Shown here in pieces: positions 5,271 to 7,494 of a DNA stretch of 7,494 bases. The position numbers were made by a program, and so were the translations under genes. The notes below the pieces were generated by a model. The model saw nothing but the letters and a program-made list of their open reading frames with translations. It was not told the DNA's origin and did not search any database. The stretch's first letter is position 1; each line of letters starts with the position of its first letter. Source of the stretch: Euryarchaeota archaeon UBA242 (lineage in GTDB: Archaea; Thermoplasmatota; Poseidoniia; Poseidoniales; Poseidoniaceae); assembly GCA_002499015.1 (NCBI GenBank), contig DAJY01000004.1:1-7494 (forward strand), given 5' to 3'.

Positions 5271-6269
5271 TCAAAGTCCAAGCATTGGTAATAATAGTGA
5301 CATTGGGTCACCGATTAAGACAAACGGTATTATCGCTGGGAATAAAAATACCAATAGTGGTAATTTGTAACTGACCCAAACAAATTCTACACCTATTTCT
5401 TGTAATGTTGAAACATGTGCTAACAATTCTTCATCTGTTGGAGTTCTTGATGGGGCTCTAGTTCTATGATGCACTGTAGTAGTTCCGTCTGGCATCTCGA
5501 TGACTGAGGATAGAAGCCAAACATGTGAATCAATAACTTCATTGAGAGGCATCATTGAAGCATGCCATGCCAATCTCAAATCTGATAATTTCTTGACATT
5601 ACCATTTGAAATATTTTTACCTAACATAATGAATGGAATTAGTAAGAAGATGAAACCGCCCCACATTAGTAATGAAATCGCAGGTGGTAATGAAACAATA
5701 GAATCTATTGTTGCAGTTGAGTATGTAAGAGGTAGGGCTGACCAACTTGGGATTAGTATTGCCACCCACATTAGGCACTTGGCATCGGCACCACCATGAA
5801 TCATTCTAACCCTCCAGGCCAAATCGATTATCAGTATCGATGCACCCACTGCTAAGGTTTTCCACCAAAGAGCACCCATGGAGGTGTCGTTGCCTACAAG
5901 AACTTCTAACGGCAAAGACTGTTTATACAAAATTGCACCACAAATGACACCTGTAAGACTGACCATATACCATGTTGTGACTATCAGGTCGAGTTTTGAA
6001 CCACCTAACAGGTCCTTCAAACTCGGCCTGCCGATTACCGCCATACTAGCATAAGCAACTACTGCTGATGCAGTCAACAGTATTGTCCAATCAGCACCCT
6101 GTAGCATAAGATCTAGAGCCCAAATAAAAATAGCTGGCTTAATCCAGACAAGCCAATGCTCATTTTTGACTCTTCTTTCCTTGTGGTCCATCCAAGCAGC
6201 CCACCCCATTCCAAATAGCAAAACAAGTACTCTGGTCCAGTTAAGAATTGCATCATTGCTAAGGGACAT
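5271..6269 (-). CDS. Archaeal type IV prepilin / preflagellin peptidase (A24 family, FlaK/PibD-like)
   Basis: This 332-residue membrane protein should cut the class III signal peptides of archaellins and type IV pilins on the cytoplasmic face of the membrane. The two catalytic aspartates of the A24 aspartic proteases are visible: Asp28 in WMDHKERRVKN at the end of the first membrane segment, and Asp162 in HGGADAK, the family's G-x-GD-type motif in its GGAD form. About six hydrophobic segments are apparent. Between the last two sits a cytoplasmic domain of about 80 residues ending in ELLAHVSTLQEIGVEFVWV and then a Lys-Leu-Pro. This matches the C-terminal region of euryarchaeal FlaK-like enzymes, usually written GVEEVWVTPKIPF, so a euryarchaeal enzyme is favoured over the short crenarchaeal PibD type. 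The ATG at 6269 has no ribosome site, but a minus-strand TTTAAG lies about 27 bases upstream, so the mRNA may be leaderless. No pilin, archaellin or secretion ATPase gene lies in the window. Confidence 0.9.
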   Translation of the reverse strand: MSLSNDAILNWTRVLVLLFGMGWAAWMDHKERRVKNEHWLVWIKPAIFIWALDLMLQGADWTILLTASAVVAYASMAVIGRPSLKDLLGGSKLDLIVTTWYMVSLTGVICGAILYKQSLPLEVLVGNDTSMGALWWKTLAVGASILIIDLAWRVRMIHGGADAKCLMWVAILIPSWSALPLTYSTATIDSIVSLPPAISLLMWGGFIFLLIPFIMLGKNISNGNVKKLSDLRLAWHASMMPLNEVIDSHVWLLSSVIEMPDGTTTVHHRTRAPSRTPTDEELLAHVSTLQEIGVEFVWVSYKLPLLVFLFPAIIPFVLIGDPMSLLLPMLGL

Positions 6270-6290
6270 GCTATGCGGATGGTGGCAATC

Positions 6291-6300
6291 ACCTTAAAGA
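6291..6300. promoter_or_regulatory. TATA-like element between the divergent peptidase and UPF0147 genes
   Basis: CCTTAAAG, readable as CTTTAAGG on the other strand, is the only TATA-like word in the 75-bp gap between these divergent genes. On the minus strand it lies about 27 bases from the peptidase ATG, predicting a leaderless mRNA. On the plus strand a start near 6321 would give the UPF0147 mRNA a leader of about 23 bases that includes its GGAGG site. One near-symmetric element could thus serve both genes. This is inference from spacing. Confidence 0.4.
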
Positions 6301-6344
6301 CGGCCTTCATGGAGCAACCATTACCCCCCAATGGAGGACCTCTC

Positions 6345-6611
6345 ATGGATATCGAAACAAGACTAACACAAGTGGCTTCGGTCATAAAACAAATTGATGA
6401 TCCTAAGGTTCCTCGTAACATCCGCCGCCAAGCAAAAGAGACTTGCGATTTGTGGCTCCTCAATAAAGCAAAGAAACTTGATGTCCGTATTGCAATGTCG
6501 CAATCAAAGTTGGAAGAACTTTACGAGGACCCAAATATTCCTCCAGAATTCGGAACACTAATTCTAATGATAAATACTGAACTAGAAAAGATTCTAACCG
6601 AAGTACTGTGA
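6345..6611 (+). CDS. UPF0147 family protein
   Basis: The 88-residue protein matches UPF0147, a small, mostly helical family found in archaea with no assigned biochemical function. The recognisable parts are the VPRNIRRQAKE block (residues 22-32), which is the family's most conserved stretch, then VRIAMSQSKLEEL (47-59), and DPNIPPEFGTLI (62-73), the counterpart of the usual DPNMPxxxRTLIW. The usual Arg in that last block is Gly70 here. The frame is open back to an ATG at 6273, but the ATG at 6345 is preferred. GGAGG (6333-6337) sits seven bases before it, the protein then has the usual family length, and the extra 24 residues would be atypical. The stop is only 2 bp from the stop of the convergent AI-2E-type gene. 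Confidence 0.9.
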   Translation: MDIETRLTQVASVIKQIDDPKVPRNIRRQAKETCDLWLLNKAKKLDVRIAMSQSKLEELYEDPNIPPEFGTLILMINTELEKILTEVL

Positions 6612-6613
6612 AC

Positions 6614-7494
6614 TCATTCTTCCTCAACTAGTTCAACGAACAGGTTCAGTATCTTTCGTGATTCAGCATTGATTTTCCCTTCAATCAACGATTCCTTTAG
6701 TTCGTCATATTGTGTCGAAGTCATAGATTCCTTCGCCCCCTGCAGAATCAAATCTTTCTGATCTTTTGTAATTCTCCCATACTGAAGAACATGTTCTGCT
6801 GAATATTTAGACGACATCAAAACTACTTGCTTATCGCTTAATCCAAGAGTTGTTTGTAATTCCTTGAGAATTTTAGTCTCATATAATGAAATCTTTCCAT
6901 CCTTGAGGGCATTTTTCCACGCTTCATCTATTGTTGGGGCTCTCTCCGACAGAAGTATTGCTATTGGCCTAGTTTCCTCAATGTTTTCCAGTACGATTTT
7001 AATTATTACTGCAAATGGTACTGCTAAAATCATGCCTAGAATACCCCATAACCAGAATGAAAATGCTGTTACTAATAATAGAACAACAGGTGATAGATCT
7101 AATGCCCTTCCAGCCCAACGAGTTTCTATGACATTACCCCACATTTGCTGATTGGTCAATAATAGGACCATTAGCAGAATCAAAGAGGTTGGGTCTAGCA
7201 AGATTAGCCCGAGAATAATTGGAGGCACTGTTGCAATTAGCGAACCGATGTAAGGAACATAGTTTAGCAGGAATGTGATAAGTGCCCATGTGAACCATAA
7301 ATCAATACCGAAAAATGCCATTATTATACCAGCAATAACCGCAGTACCGACTCCAACTCCAGTTTTTACGATGATATATGTATTGACACTTGACTCAATT
7401 TGATCTCTTACCATCTGTACCTTTTCATTTGCTCCGCCTGGCCATGCGCGTTCTATTCTACCCGGCAGTAAACTGGCTTCGAAAATAATGAAAA
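6614..7494 (-). CDS. AI-2E/PerM family membrane transporter with a repeat-bearing cytoplasmic tail (N-terminus outside the window)
   Basis: The reading frame is open to the window edge, showing 292 residues that lack the N-terminus. The first visible residues (FIIFEASLLPGRIERAWPGG) match the middle of family members, so the ATG at 7414 is internal. Further signatures are SVNTYIIVKTGVGVGT, LITFLLNYVPYIGSLIATVPP (visible residues about 71-91), NQQMWGNVIETRWAGRALDLS (about 113-133) and the last membrane segment, GILGMILAVPFAVIIKIVLE. The family includes TqsA (autoinducer-2 export), sodium-proton antiporters and many proteins with unknown cargo; nothing here identifies the substrate. After the last membrane segment comes a charged helical tail of about 120 residues, which simple members lack. 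It carries three diverged units beginning GKISLYETKIL, GRITKDQKDLI and GKINAESRKIL (visible residues about 199, 239 and 272). The tail may be a sensory or interaction domain, by inference. Confidence 0.88.
   Translation of the reverse strand, partial: FIIFEASLLPGRIERAWPGGANEKVQMVRDQIESSVNTYIIVKTGVGVGTAVIAGIIMAFFGIDLWFTWALITFLLNYVPYIGSLIATVPPIILGLILLDPTSLILLMVLLLTNQQMWGNVIETRWAGRALDLSPVVLLLVTAFSFWLWGILGMILAVPFAVIIKIVLENIEETRPIAILLSERAPTIDEAWKNALKDGKISLYETKILKELQTTLGLSDKQVVLMSSKYSAEHVLQYGRITKDQKDLILQGAKESMTSTQYDELKESLIEGKINAESRKILNLFVELVEEE

Noticed and set aside
5500..5799. A 99-codon plus-strand frame inside the peptidase gene
   Set aside because: It is antisense to the conserved membrane and cytoplasmic parts of the peptidase; no independent support.
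6273..6344. Upstream ATG adding 24 residues to the UPF0147 protein
   Set aside because: The added part is atypical for the family, it includes the promoter region of the divergent gene, and a strong GGAGG site sits before the ATG at 6345.
6113..6463. A 116-codon minus-strand frame across the peptidase start and the UPF0147 gene
   Set aside because: It overlaps two well-supported genes in the wrong frame and has no recognisable product.
1..7494. Mobile element, CRISPR array, phage or defence-system content
   Set aside because: No transposase, integrase, direct-repeat array, terminal inverted repeats or known defence domains were seen; the genes look like a normal core chromosome segment.

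Overview
The window reads as a piece of an archaeal chromosome, most likely euryarchaeal. The support is direct. It has a TFIIB-type transcription factor (TFB), a ribosomal protein L40e, a UPF0147 protein and a euryarchaeal-style type IV prepilin peptidase, plus TATA-box promoters (some apparently leaderless) mixed with Shine-Dalgarno starts. Moderate base composition (about 40-45% G+C by eye), short intergenic gaps and this gene set would suit marine planktonic Euryarchaeota (Marine Group II / Poseidoniales). That placement is inference from general resemblance only.

Layout from left to right: the 3' end of a cysteine-dependent protein phosphatase (+); tRNA-Ala(UGC) (-); purA, adenylosuccinate synthetase (-); a 292-bp divergent promoter region; tfb (+); a 92-residue basic zinc-binding protein (+); a 205-residue beta-propeller-like protein (+). 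That last gene shares a 4-bp TTAA stop-codon overlap with a convergent metallo-beta-lactamase-fold gene (-). Then come ribosomal protein L40e (+, 49 residues), an archaeal prepilin/preflagellin peptidase (-), a UPF0147 protein (+) and an AI-2E/PerM-family membrane protein (-) that runs off the right edge.

Gene orientation alternates almost gene by gene, so most genes are probably transcribed singly. The only possible co-directional run is tfb, the zinc protein and the propeller protein. The genes do not form an obvious single pathway. They mix purine synthesis, transcription initiation, translation, surface-filament maturation and membrane transport.

The least ordinary items are three. The metallo-beta-lactamase-fold protein keeps the fold's glycine landmarks but has lost every expected metal ligand. 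The AI-2E-type protein has a cytoplasmic tail carrying three diverged GKI-type repeats. The small zinc protein ends in a FYVE-like Cys-x2-Cys-Tyr segment. I see no phage, insertion sequence, CRISPR array or defence island.
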